Notes: generated from the letters alone by a model not told the origin. A DNA stretch of 64,000 nt from DASPKM01 sp035628135 (GCA_035628135.1 DASPKM010000010.1:930001-994000); one strand, 5' to 3'; counted from the stretch's first letter, positions 25,813 through 34,031 are shown. Made by a program: numbers and translations.

Positions 25813-27360
25813 ATGAAACGCTTCCTGTTCCTTCTTCAACTGTCATTCCTTGTTTCCACCAGCTTCGCCCAGCAGCCGCTTGCCCCGGACAAGATATATG
25901 GCGTTTTATTCGAAGACGTTCAGCGCGCCAAAATATTCCCCGATGGCAAAACATTCGTGGACTGCATCCCTAAAAGAGATCCCAAACAAATCGTGGCGGA
26001 ATATGTGTCAATGAAGAATAACCCCGCCGTACGCTACAGCCTTAAATTATTCGTAGAAAATAATTTCATCCTTCCGCAGGAAAGGAATGTAGAGGTCCCG
26101 AAGAACGAAGACATTAAAAAGCACATCGAATCGCTGTGGCAGATACTGCGCCGGGACCCCGACAAGCAAATCGAAGGCTCCTCGCTACTGCCTTTGCCCT
26201 ATCCCTACATTGTTCCCGGCGGCCGCTTCCGCGAAATTTATTATTGGGATTCTTATTTCACCATGCTCGGCCTGCGCGAAAGCGGGCAGGAAGACATGAT
26301 CGAGAACATGGTCAACAATTTTGCCTACCTCATCAAGCAATACGGTTTTATTCCCAATGGCAACCGCACGTATTATCTCGGCCGCTCGCAACCGCCGTAT
26401 TTTGCTTTGATGGTGGAATTGATGGCGGAGAAAAAAGGTAAGGTAGTGTACGCCTTATACCTCGATGCACTGCAAACCGAGCACGATTATTACATGGACA
26501 AGACCGCCGCTACCAAACACGTAGTGAAAATGCCTGATGGCAGCACGCTCAACCGGTATTACGACCGCCTCGACATTCCCCGCCAGGAATCATTTGTGCA
26601 GGATGAAGAAGTGGCTGCAAAGTCAAGTCAATCCAAGCCTGCCATCTATCGCCATCTGCGCTCTGCAGCGGAGAGCGGCTGGGACTTCAGCAGCCGCTGG
26701 TTCAAGGATGGAAAAAATCTTCATACAATACAGGTCACTAATTACGCCCCCGTAGACCTGAATTGTTTACTATATCAATTGGAGATCACCTTATCTAAGG
26801 CATATAAAGAGAGAGGAAATCTCATGCGCCAGCGGTACTATGAGCAAATTGCGGAGAAGCGCAAAAGATCTATTTTAAAATATTGCTGGTCGGTAGCCAA
26901 TGGCTATTTCATGGATTGGGACATTACCACTAAAAAAGTAAGTCCGCAGCTTACCATTGCAGGCACCACGCCCTTATTTTTTGAAATTGCCACGCCCACA
27001 CAAGCTAAATTGGTGGGCAACGTGGTGAAGACAAAGTTCCTGCAACCGGGCGGAGTAGTAACTACGTTAAAAAATACCGGCGAACAATGGGATGCGCCCA
27101 ATGGCTGGGCCCCGTTGAATTGGCTGGCCATACAGGGGTTTCGCAACTACCAGTTAGATGACCTGGCAAAAACCATTTCGGAGCGCTGGATAAAACTGAA
27201 TGTAAGCGTGTACGAAAAAACCGGCAAGCTCATGGAGAAATACAATGTAATGGACCTTAACCTGGAGGCCGGCGGAGGAGAATATCCCTCGCAGGACGGT
27301 TTTGGCTGGACGAATGGGGTATTGCTGAAATTGATCTCGTTGTATGGGATGCCTAAATGA
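25813..27360 (+). CDS. treA: Periplasmic trehalase (GH37)
   Basis: Hydrolyses trehalose to two glucose. 515 aa from ATG 25813; the frame opens at 25789 but MKRFLFLLQLSFLVSTSFA is a normal signal peptide. Trehalase signature 1 is PGGRFREIYYWDSYF (about 135) and signature 2 is QWDAPNGWAPLNW (about 420); a Gly-rich loop, LEAGGGEYPSQDGFGWTNG, near the end belongs to the active site. The export signal places it in the periplasm, where it would use external trehalose or trehalose released by other enzymes such as the GH65 protein at 20360. It ends exactly where the convergent lipoprotein gene ends. Confidence 0.93.
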   Translation: MKRFLFLLQLSFLVSTSFAQQPLAPDKIYGVLFEDVQRAKIFPDGKTFVDCIPKRDPKQIVAEYVSMKNNPAVRYSLKLFVENNFILPQERNVEVPKNEDIKKHIESLWQILRRDPDKQIEGSSLLPLPYPYIVPGGRFREIYYWDSYFTMLGLRESGQEDMIENMVNNFAYLIKQYGFIPNGNRTYYLGRSQPPYFALMVELMAEKKGKVVYALYLDALQTEHDYYMDKTAATKHVVKMPDGSTLNRYYDRLDIPRQESFVQDEEVAAKSSQSKPAIYRHLRSAAESGWDFSSRWFKDGKNLHTIQVTNYAPVDLNCLLYQLEITLSKAYKERGNLMRQRYYEQIAEKRKRSILKYCWSVANGYFMDWDITTKKVSPQLTIAGTTPLFFEIATPTQAKLVGNVVKTKFLQPGGVVTTLKNTGEQWDAPNGWAPLNWLAIQGFRNYQLDDLAKTISERWIKLNVSVYEKTGKLMEKYNVMDLNLEAGGGEYPSQDGFGWTNGVLLKLISLYGMPK

Positions 27361-28269
27361 TCATTTTATTTTCGGCACCATGCCCCTGATCCCCATATCC
27401 ACCACTTTTTCTCCCTTACCCGGTTCCCACTTACCATCATGAACAATTTCCTCCCATTCAAAGCTTTTATTGGTTGAGAAGGAAGCCTCAATAATAATAT
27501 CTTTCGTTTCATTGCCGATAATATTAAGCTTGCCGGGCACAAAGGCCGCTGTTACCACGCAGGAACCCGGCGGTATGGGTGAAGTACTAAAAATAGGATT
27601 CACAACAGTGGTAGCTCCCGGCGGCGCTTGCCCCGTGCTGACCACAGGTACCGAAAACCCGGGACCGCTGATAACGGTCTCAAATCCCCAGAAACCTTGT
27701 TTTCGGTTGGCGTTCACCGTTACCGACTCCCTATTGATGGTAAAGTTGGTGATGTAAGTATTAAAGCCGATGAACCCCGCCAGCGTGCCGGTGTATTCGC
27801 CCTGGATGGGAAATCCATTGATGATGGTATCTACTTTGAATTTCACATGCGCGTTCTGGTACGCCAGCGAAATGCGCAGCCATTCGTATTTGCCGGGCTT
27901 TACGTCTTTTAAAGGCATCGAAAAAAATACTTCATTGTCTCGGGCGAATGAGGCTTTTTGAAAATCGATGGCGGTCGATCCGCCGATTCCCGTTTCGAGG
28001 GCCCTGTACAAGACTTTGCCGCCGCCCAGTGGTGTAAAAGCAGTAGGCGCCAGCTCGATGTAGTGTGCGCTCATTTTGGAAAATATGGGATGTTGCGCAG
28101 CGCGTCCCGATGGTATCACCGAAGGTTGACCGACATTGTTCAGCCGGACCTGGGTAGAGTCGAACCGGAATTTTATGATCAACTGCGCATTGCTCACGGA
28201 GTGCTCCTTATTGCACGCAATGCATGCCAGCATACCCAGAGAAGCAACGGTGGGGATCAGTTTCTTCAT
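27361..28269 (-). CDS. Hypothetical lipoprotein
   Basis: 302 aa from the ATG at 28269 (the frame extends 9 codons up). The signal MKKLIPTVASLGMLACIAC has the lipobox ACIAC followed by NKEHS. The mature part looks like an all-beta surface or periplasmic protein (ELAPTAFTPLGGGKVLYRALETG, VKPGKYEWLRISLAYQNAHVKF, FWGFETVISGPGF). The pattern 'SLAYQN' with an EYTGTLAGF loop occurs in Bacteroidota lipoproteins without assigned function. It is convergent with treA with no base between the stops. No functional motif recognised. Confidence 0.7.
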   Translation of the reverse strand: MKKLIPTVASLGMLACIACNKEHSVSNAQLIIKFRFDSTQVRLNNVGQPSVIPSGRAAQHPIFSKMSAHYIELAPTAFTPLGGGKVLYRALETGIGGSTAIDFQKASFARDNEVFFSMPLKDVKPGKYEWLRISLAYQNAHVKFKVDTIINGFPIQGEYTGTLAGFIGFNTYITNFTINRESVTVNANRKQGFWGFETVISGPGFSVPVVSTGQAPPGATTVVNPIFSTSPIPPGSCVVTAAFVPGKLNIIGNETKDIIIEASFSTNKSFEWEEIVHDGKWEPGKGEKVVDMGIRGMVPKIK

Positions 28270-28427
28270 AGATATTGAGGGGGTTTGACTTAACAAGAAC
28301 GTCCGGGAACCCCTAAAAATTGCCGTTTCTACCCGCTTATAATTGCTGTTCGCCGCAGCCTTCCGCCCCGTTTTGGGTGGACCAGTACCTCCGCTGCCTG
28401 TTCCTCTTGCCCCGGATACAATTGCCA

Positions 28428-28467
28428 GCTGTGTAATCCTTTAATCCTTATCAAATCCGTGCTATTC
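28428..28467 (+). repeat. Intergenic repeat family C copy before the beta-lactamase gene
   Basis: GTGTAATCCTTTAATC followed by AAATCCGTGCTATTCC; it ends 6 bp before the -7 element at 28473. Confidence 0.65.
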
Positions 28468-28472
28468 CCCAT

Positions 28473-28480
28473 TACCTTTG
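28473..28480 (+). promoter_or_regulatory. -7 element of the beta-lactamase-like gene (TACCTTTG)
   Basis: Exact TAnnTTTG match, 15 nt before the ATG at 28496 and directly behind a family C repeat. Confidence 0.5.
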
Positions 28481-28495
28481 CGAAAATTTTCCCTG

Positions 28496-29317
28496 ATGCG
28501 AAAGATTACGGCCGCCCTCTGCGCAGTCTCCCTCGTACTTTTCGGCTGTTCCCGCAATAATGTGGTCGAGGATGATTCCATTAAGCAATATTTCGATGAG
28601 CATAAGGTTACCGGCTGCTTCGGCCAATTCAACAATACCCGGGGCGAGTTCACGGTTTACAACCTGTCGCGGTTTGCGGACAGCGCCTACCTGCCGGCCT
28701 CCACATTCAAGATTGTCAATTCGTTGATCGGTCTTGAAACGGGCATAATTGCCAACGACAGCGCTGTAATTCCCTGGAATGGCGTGCCATGGTTCCGTGA
28801 GGCTTGCAATCAAAACCTGCCCATGTATATGGCTTTCCGCGAGTCCTGCGTGCCCTGGTACCAGGAGCTGGCGCGCAGGATAGGCAGGGATACCATGCAG
28901 TTCTGGCTCGACTCGCTCGGATATGGCAGCCGTCATGGCCGCGCCGAGATCAGCAAAATCGATACGTTCTGGCTGGATAATGCTGTAAAGATCACGGCCG
29001 ATGAACAACTCGGCCTGGCGAAAAAATTATACTTCAATCAATTGCCTTTTAAAAGATGGGTGCAGGGACGCGTTAAAAGCATGATGACGGTGGAAACACG
29101 CAATGAATACATACTGGCATATAAAACGGGTACCGGCCGCGCGCCCAATGGCCATCTTATCGGTTGGGTGGTAGGTTGGATAGAAGAGAATAAGCATCCT
29201 TATCCTTTTGTATTGCAACTGGAATCAACCGACCCCGGTATCGACATGCGTCCTACCGCGCTGGCTGTGCTGGATAAGATTTTAAAGCATTATGGTTTTA
29301 AGGAAGGAAAAAAATGA
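28496..29317 (+). CDS. Class D beta-lactamase homologue (lipoprotein)
   Basis: 273 aa from ATG 28496; an earlier TTG lies inside the promoter. The signal MRKITAALCAVSLVLFGC has lipobox LFGC, so the protein is lipid-anchored. Serine-enzyme motifs are present: ASTFK (S-x-x-K, nucleophile and carbamylated Lys), SCV (S-x-V), and YKTGTG (K-T-G). The third class D motif YGN reads YGS here, and the omega part TFWLDNAVKITADEQ resembles OXA enzymes. The family hydrolyses penicillins/carbapenems or, in the BlaR type, senses them. YGS leaves activity open. No resistance regulator is adjacent; batB follows. Confidence 0.88.
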   Translation: MRKITAALCAVSLVLFGCSRNNVVEDDSIKQYFDEHKVTGCFGQFNNTRGEFTVYNLSRFADSAYLPASTFKIVNSLIGLETGIIANDSAVIPWNGVPWFREACNQNLPMYMAFRESCVPWYQELARRIGRDTMQFWLDSLGYGSRHGRAEISKIDTFWLDNAVKITADEQLGLAKKLYFNQLPFKRWVQGRVKSMMTVETRNEYILAYKTGTGRAPNGHLIGWVVGWIEENKHPYPFVLQLESTDPGIDMRPTALAVLDKILKHYGFKEGKK

Positions 29318-29348
29318 TGTGCAATCCGGCAGGATTTATGCGTTAAAA

Positions 29349-29402
29349 ATTTGTGTGATCCTTCAATCCATTAAAATCTGTGCTAACTTAAATCCGTGAT
29401 CA
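29349..29402 (+). repeat. Intergenic repeat family C, copy supplying the batB GTG start
   Basis: Has TTGTGTGATCCTTCAATC, AAAATCTGTGCT and then AAATCCGTGATC. The last GTG is the batB start codon (29396). Confidence 0.65.
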
Positions 29403-30394
29403 GGTTCGAACATACCGATTTTCTCTTTGGGCTCATTCTTATACCCTTCCTGGTATTTCTTTTTTTCTATTTATTAAGATGGAAACGCGATACCGCGCGC
29501 AAGATCGGCGATGTTAAGCTGGTAAAGCAATTGGTAAGGAATTATTCTCCAGGCAAGTTCACGGTAAAATTTTTATTGGTATTGTTGGGCTTTGCGGTTT
29601 GCGTGGTGGCGGCCGCCAATTTGCAACGGCGGGCGGAAAATGAAAGCATCACGCGCAAAGGGGTGGATGTAATGATAGCCCTGGATGTAAGCAAAAGCAT
29701 GCTGGCCGAAGACTTTCCTCCAAACCGGCTGGAGCGTGCACGGCAACTGGTGATAAAATTGATGGGCCAGATGCCGGACGACCGCATCGGCATCGTGTTG
29801 TTTGCGGGGCGTGCATACCTTCAAATGCCATTAACTACGGACCATAGCGCGGCGCGCATGTATATTCAGCAGGCTGGTCCCAATGCGGTGCCTACCCAGG
29901 GAACGGTTATCGGCGAGGCGCTGCGCATGTCCAATACGGCGTTCAATAGCAAGGAGCGCAAGTTCAAATCGATCATATTAATTTCCGATGGAGAAGACCA
30001 TGATGCCGAGGCGGTTCAGGTGGCAAAAAGCCTGACTGAAAGCGGCGTGATGGTGAATACGGTCGGCATTGGTTCCGTGGACGGATCGGTTATTATCGAT
30101 CCTGAAACGGGAAGCTCAAAAAAGGACTTGTATGGAAATACGGTCATTACGCGTTTGAATGAGACCGTGCTGCGGGAGATCGCAAGGTCTACTAATGGCG
30201 TGTATATAAAATTGGATGATGCGGATGCGGCGGTAAAACAGATAATGGATAAGCTGAGCACCATCGGGCAGAAGGCGGTGCAGGATTCGGCGTATGTTAA
30301 TTATAAAAGTTTTTTCCAGTGGTTTATCGCAGCAGCATTATTCTTGCTGGCGGTAGAGTTGTTTATTCCTGAACGCCGAAAAGTGCCCGTATGA
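29396..30394 (+). CDS. batB: VWA-domain membrane protein BatB
   Basis: 332 aa. Two N-terminal transmembrane helices (about 9-28 and 58-76) and one C-terminal (about 305-322) enclose a von Willebrand A domain with the MIDAS sequence ALDVSKSM (D-x-S-x-S) and LISDGEDHD. DTARKIGDVKLVKQL between the helices and ILMDRL-like MPLTTDHSAARMY identify BatB rather than BatA. Bat proteins of Bacteroidota and spirochaetes form a periplasmic complex tied to aerotolerance. The usual partners moxR, DUF58 and batA are absent upstream: a beta-lactamase gene and a repeat stand there. The gene overlaps batC by 4 nt (ATGA). The GTG start lies in a repeat. Confidence 0.88.
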   Translation: MIRFEHTDFLFGLILIPFLVFLFFYLLRWKRDTARKIGDVKLVKQLVRNYSPGKFTVKFLLVLLGFAVCVVAAANLQRRAENESITRKGVDVMIALDVSKSMLAEDFPPNRLERARQLVIKLMGQMPDDRIGIVLFAGRAYLQMPLTTDHSAARMYIQQAGPNAVPTQGTVIGEALRMSNTAFNSKERKFKSIILISDGEDHDAEAVQVAKSLTESGVMVNTVGIGSVDGSVIIDPETGSSKKDLYGNTVITRLNETVLREIARSTNGVYIKLDDADAAVKQIMDKLSTIGQKAVQDSAYVNYKSFFQWFIAAALFLLAVELFIPERRKVPV

Positions 30395-31041
30395 AATATG
30401 TGATCATCATAATGTTATTGGCAAGTGTTGCGCCGCCTTCGGCGGCGCAAAAGGCCGACCGTTACCTGTACAAAGGCAATGAGCTGTACAAGAAAAAAGA
30501 ATATGAAAAATCACTGGAGCAATACAAGCAAGCGGTCAGCCAGGAACCAAAAAATCCGGTAGCCAGCTTCAACCAGGGCGCCGCTCAATTCCGGCAGCTG
30601 CAACATGGCCAATCAGAGCAATCATTCAATAATGTATTGGAAAATGCCACGGACAAGGCCACGCAGCAACAGGCCTTGTATAACAAAGGCGTTGCACAGG
30701 TAAAGCAAAATAAACTGGAGGAAAGCATCGAGTCGTGGAAGGAGGCCTTGAAATTAAATCCCAACGATCAACTTGCCAGGGAAAACCTGCAAAGGGCGCT
30801 GCGCGAATTGAAGAAAAAGCAGGAAGAACAAAAACAACAGCAGCAACAACAGAAAAAAGATAAAAAGCAAAAGCAGCAGGAGAAAGAAAAACAACAGCAA
30901 CAGCAACCACCTCCGCAGAGCAGGCTCTCCAAGCAGCGCGTGGAGCAATTATTAAAAGCCTTGCAACAAAAAGAAAGGGAAGTGCAGCAAAGATTGCAGA
31001 AAGAAAAGGTATCGCCAAGGAAGCCGGAAAAGGATTGGTAG
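30391..31041 (+). CDS. batC: TPR protein BatC
   Basis: 216 aa. The signal sequence MKYVIIIMLLASVAPPSAAQ is followed by about three tetratricopeptide repeats (residues 28-140: LYKGNELYKKKEYEKSLEQY, PVASFNQGAAQFRQ, ALYNKGVAQVKQNKLEESI), then a very Lys/Gln/Glu-rich coiled stretch (about 145-175, mostly K, Q and E) and a charged tail. This is the BatC plan: a periplasmic scaffold that binds the VWA partners. It overlaps batB by 4 nt and is certainly co-translated. No batD follows; an inverted repeat and the convergent L,D-transpeptidase do, so the locus is a batB-batC fragment. Confidence 0.88.
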   Translation: MKYVIIIMLLASVAPPSAAQKADRYLYKGNELYKKKEYEKSLEQYKQAVSQEPKNPVASFNQGAAQFRQLQHGQSEQSFNNVLENATDKATQQQALYNKGVAQVKQNKLEESIESWKEALKLNPNDQLARENLQRALRELKKKQEEQKQQQQQQKKDKKQKQQEKEKQQQQQPPPQSRLSKQRVEQLLKALQQKEREVQQRLQKEKVSPRKPEKDW

Positions 31042-31050
31042 GAGTGAGGG

Positions 31051-31152
31051 CTGTGTAGTGATTAGTGAGTGGTGAATAGTGAATAGTAAGTACTATATCA
31101 ATCTTGGTAGATGCATACTCACCACTCACAATTCACCACTCGCTATGCTCAC
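31051..31152. repeat. Intergenic repeat family B (GTGAGTGGTGAAT), inverted pair
   Basis: Left arm 31051-31090 consists of variants of AGTGAGTGGTGAATAGTGAA; the right arm 31117-31152 is its reverse complement in character, ACTCACCACTCACAATTCAC. It separates the convergent batC and transpeptidase genes and could act as a terminator. A second copy is at 45234. Confidence 0.65.
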
Positions 31153-31700
31153 TGCTTAATGATCACTCTCGTTCCCACGGGGCAATAATCATACAGTTCA
31201 TACAGGTGATCGAGTTTCATGGAGATGCATCCTTGTGTCCAGTTCTGGTAATAGTCTACCGCTGTTTCATCTCTCGGCCAGGTGCCGTGGATGCCGATGC
31301 CGCCGCCGATCTTTGCGGTTTTAGGTATGATGCCGTCTGATTTGCGGCGGTTGAATTTCTGCCAGCTTTCTTTATTGGGATAATCGAGCAACATGAATTT
31401 ACCCCATTTGTCGTGCGGGCGTTTTCCAATGATTTTGAAGCTGCCTTCGGGTGTTTTGCGGTCGCCTTCCATCATCTTGTCGTCCTGCGTTTTACTTCCG
31501 AATACTACGGGATAGGTGGCAAACCATCCCTCGGCATCATACACATTCAATTCGTAATTGGATTTGTCGATAACAATGTAAATAACCCCGTTCGGCCCTT
31601 CGTTCAATAGGCTTTTTTTCACTTCGCGTGTTGAGTGACTGGTAAAGGATAGCAGGGTCACTGCCAGGGCAGCAAGCAGTAAAGTGGTGCGGGTGTTCAT
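31149..31700 (-). CDS. L,D-transpeptidase (YkuD family)
   Basis: 183 aa from the ATG at 31700 (frame open 12 codons further). Signal sequence MNTRTTLLLAALAVTLLSF, then a single YkuD domain: VIYIVIDKSNYELNVYD at its start, the catalytic region IGIHGTWP and QGCISMKLDHLYELYD with the nucleophilic Cys. Such enzymes make 3-3 peptidoglycan cross-links or attach proteins to the wall in the periplasm. It is convergent with batC. The gene-free stretch beyond its start contains the family D hairpin. Confidence 0.88.
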   Translation of the reverse strand: MNTRTTLLLAALAVTLLSFTSHSTREVKKSLLNEGPNGVIYIVIDKSNYELNVYDAEGWFATYPVVFGSKTQDDKMMEGDRKTPEGSFKIIGKRPHDKWGKFMLLDYPNKESWQKFNRRKSDGIIPKTAKIGGGIGIHGTWPRDETAVDYYQNWTQGCISMKLDHLYELYDYCPVGTRVIIKQ

Positions 31701-32085
31701 GTGATTTTTTTTTGAAAGTTTACAATTACGAGTCAAGCCGGGCTAATCACCAGCCATAAACCTGACATACTATAAAACCTCGCAAGTGTAAAAGTATTTC
31801 ATGGGTTGGGCGAAGAAAGGGGTGAGATGAAACCGATAAACGACAGCCGCAAAAAAAATATTTTCGTGCAAAAACGTATTAACGAATTTTTCAATCGCTG
31901 TTAATGAAAGCAAAATAGCAAAGCCGCCCGATATGTTCAAGCGGCTGTAGCAAAAAAATTTATTCACATCTCTTTGTAGGGAGGGCTTTGGGTACATAGA
32001 AAAACTACGGGTTACAGGGTGGGTGTTACGATGTAAACTTTAGTAACCCGCAGCCTGTAACCCGTAACCTTTTCCCGCGGAAAAA
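31701..32085. other. Gene-poor 385 bp with a large inverted repeat
   Basis: No convincing gene: an open frame at 31770-31997 on the minus strand lacks homology or a normal composition. The stretch is AT-rich and holds the family D inverted repeat near its right end; the rest shows nothing that I recognise. The promoter of the transpeptidase should lie just after 31700. Confidence 0.4.
32007..32065. repeat. Inverted repeat family D (ACGGGTTACAGG arms)
   Basis: Left arm 32007-32029 and right arm 32043-32065 are complementary at 20 of 23 positions, with a 13-nt loop. The arms are built of GGGTTAC units. It lies 20 bp after the stop of the barrel gene at 32086, so it may end that operon's transcript. 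A short relative (AACCCGTAAC) occurs near 20318. Confidence 0.6.
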
Positions 32086-32916
32086 TTACCAGTTGCTGAA
32101 TCGTACCCCTACGGCGTAGGGCGTCATGTCAAGTGCCTTGTCGAACATGCTCTCATGGGCGCACGAGCCGTACAATTTCACAGGCCCCAATTGCAACTCG
32201 CCTATATAGGACAGCTTCCAACGGCGCAGGTCAAAATCATCGTGTTCCTTGAACTTGTCGCCCGGCCCGCCCTTGAACTTCTGCCTGGCCGAGTACAGGT
32301 ATCCTGCGCTGACGCCTACGCTTAGGCCAAATCCTTCTTCGCGGCGTGGGGTGAAGTTAAAGTTGAGCATGAAGGGAACGGTAAGGTAATCGGCCGCCAG
32401 TTTATTTTTGCGATAGGTGCTGTCCCCGCCCATTAAGATTATCCTGGTGGGATTTTTCAGGAACTTGATGTCATCGTCGAAGCGGTAGTTGTTCAGCTCC
32501 AGGCCAAGACCGTATTTCAGGTTTACCACGTGCTTGATAACATTCAGCCGCTGCATGAAAAACCACACGTTCACGTTCACCGATTTTCCGCCCCGCAGGT
32601 CAAACTGGTCTTCGCCTACATTGGGCGCCAGGAACCCGCTGGCCTGGGCAGCCGCGTAATTGGTCTCATCCTTAAAATTCGCGAAGCCAAGGTCTACTAT
32701 GCCCCAGTTGGTGCTGATGTTGGAAGAACGGTGGCCCCTGCGGCGCCTTACGCGTACCTCGTCCTCGGAGTCGGAGCGCTGGCCTTTGCCTTTCTTTATG
32801 ATTACCATATTGCCGATCTTGATGGTATCGCCCTCTTTGGTTTGGGTAGTGTCTGTTTGGGCAAGGCCGGTTAGGGCAAAACAAATCCCCGACAGGAGTA
32901 TAAATATCCTCTTCAT
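32086..32916 (-). CDS. Outer-membrane barrel protein, PorT-like, last gene of the sigma operon
   Basis: 276 aa with signal peptide MKRIFILLSGICFALTGLAQ. A stretch of charged residues (about 40-65, with RVRRRRGHR) precedes an OMP_b-brl-like barrel: WGIVDLGFANF, VNVNVWFFMQRLNVI, LNLKYGLGLELNNYRF-like strands, ADYLTVPFMLNFNF, GLSVGVSAGYLYS and the end TPYAVGVRFSNW with an aromatic C-terminus. It follows the anti-sigma gene by 25 bp and so is probably transcribed by the same sigma-anti-sigma operon, either as its target or its signal-giving partner. Confidence 0.78.
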   Translation of the reverse strand: MKRIFILLSGICFALTGLAQTDTTQTKEGDTIKIGNMVIIKKGKGQRSDSEDEVRVRRRRGHRSSNISTNWGIVDLGFANFKDETNYAAAQASGFLAPNVGEDQFDLRGGKSVNVNVWFFMQRLNVIKHVVNLKYGLGLELNNYRFDDDIKFLKNPTRIILMGGDSTYRKNKLAADYLTVPFMLNFNFTPRREEGFGLSVGVSAGYLYSARQKFKGGPGDKFKEHDDFDLRRWKLSYIGELQLGPVKLYGSCAHESMFDKALDMTPYAVGVRFSNW

Positions 32917-32941
32917 ATCATTTTTCTTTTTAAACGTTGAA

Positions 32942-34030
32942 TTATTTTAATGCGATCTCAAAGTTTCCGATCAGTAATCCCTTCTCTTCTACTGCGGGAA
33001 GGTTGGTGGTTTTTTCAAATACCCGGGTCACTTTACGGAATAACCCACGCAGTTTGTTTTTTCTTTCAACAGAAGTATTGGCTATGTATACATCTTCTTC
33101 AGTGTCCGGTATGGTACTTCCCACATACGCTGCAGGTATAACCTCGATGCCGCTGCTGGGATTGGCCTTTTCCATGCCGGTACTAATGTTCTTAATATTG
33201 TTTACACCCGCAGTTACAGTGGCGCTTTCTATCGGCAGGCCGGTTTCTTCCTGCGGATTGGTTTGCAGTGTGTTCACTGCAAGGCCTTGATTCTGGTTAT
33301 CCGGTTCGATGTTATTTACAACTGACTGCTGCTGTTGTTTCTTTTTATCATTGGTAGCAAGCTGCTGGTTGTTCACGGGTGCTTTGTATTCCGGTGCTTC
33401 CTGGTCGTTGCTTTGAGCTTCCTGTTTGTTGAGCGTTTCAACCGGTTGCTTAGTTACAGCGGGCTGATCATTTTGCTTCTTGTTAACAGCTACGGTCCCA
33501 GGCTGGTCAACAGTTTTATTATTGTTGATCCAGAAAATTCCCAATGCAAGCAATACCATCGCTGCAATAGCTGCTACTCTCCACCACATCATTATCACCG
33601 GCTTTCTTTCTTTGTCCGACTCCTTGTACAATAATGATTTATCGGGGAATACAATGCTGATGGGTGTTTCCAGCTTGGTTTGCAACAGCAGGTTCAGTTC
33701 CTGCCGGTATTGCGGTTTGCTGGCGGCGAATTGCTCAACTTCCCTGCGGAGCAATGTTTCCAGCTCATCGTCCACGTATAATAAAAAGAACTCTTCGTAA
33801 TTCGTTTCTGTTACCAATTCCGCGGCCTCGGGTTTCATGAGCGATGATTTTCCCGGGAACTTTACCGACATATCCGGCCTGAGGCTGGATTGCTTCAGCA
33901 TCACAAGTTCTTCTTCCAGGTCCGGATTTTCCTGCACAAAGGCTTCCACTGCCGCACGTTCTGCTGCTGTAAGTTCGTTGTCTACGTACAGCAAAAAGAA
34001 TTCTTCGTAATTATATCTGTTGATGTTCAT
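32942..34030 (-). CDS. Anti-sigma factor-like membrane protein with a duplicated N-terminal motif
   Basis: 362 aa. The sequence NYEEFFLLYVD occurs twice, at residues 7 and 77, each time as the start of a helical anti-sigma-type unit (DNELTAAERAAVEAFVQENP; DDELETLLRREVEQFAASKP). A single transmembrane helix lies at about 148-168 (MMWWRVAAIAAMVLLALGIFWI). The outer part is Gln/Asn/Lys-rich, probably disordered, then a domain up to GNFEIALK. It starts 1 bp after the sigma gene's stop, the normal place for the anti-sigma factor. No zinc ligands (H-x3-C-x2-C) are present, so it is not a ZAS-type binder. Confidence 0.78.
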   Translation of the reverse strand: MNINRYNYEEFFLLYVDNELTAAERAAVEAFVQENPDLEEELVMLKQSSLRPDMSVKFPGKSSLMKPEAAELVTETNYEEFFLLYVDDELETLLRREVEQFAASKPQYRQELNLLLQTKLETPISIVFPDKSLLYKESDKERKPVIMMWWRVAAIAAMVLLALGIFWINNNKTVDQPGTVAVNKKQNDQPAVTKQPVETLNKQEAQSNDQEAPEYKAPVNNQQLATNDKKKQQQQSVVNNIEPDNQNQGLAVNTLQTNPQEETGLPIESATVTAGVNNIKNISTGMEKANPSSGIEVIPAAYVGSTIPDTEEDVYIANTSVERKNKLRGLFRKVTRVFEKTTNLPAVEEKGLLIGNFEIALK

Positions 34031-34031
34031 G

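Noticed and set aside
29396..30394. Assignment of the VWA gene as batA
   Set aside because: The segment after the first helices (ARKIGDVKLVKQL) and the order directly before batC fit BatB better.
31770..31997. 75-codon open frame in the spacer after the L,D-transpeptidase
   Set aside because: No signal peptide, domain or paralogue, and it lies in AT-rich spacer DNA with no promoter element.
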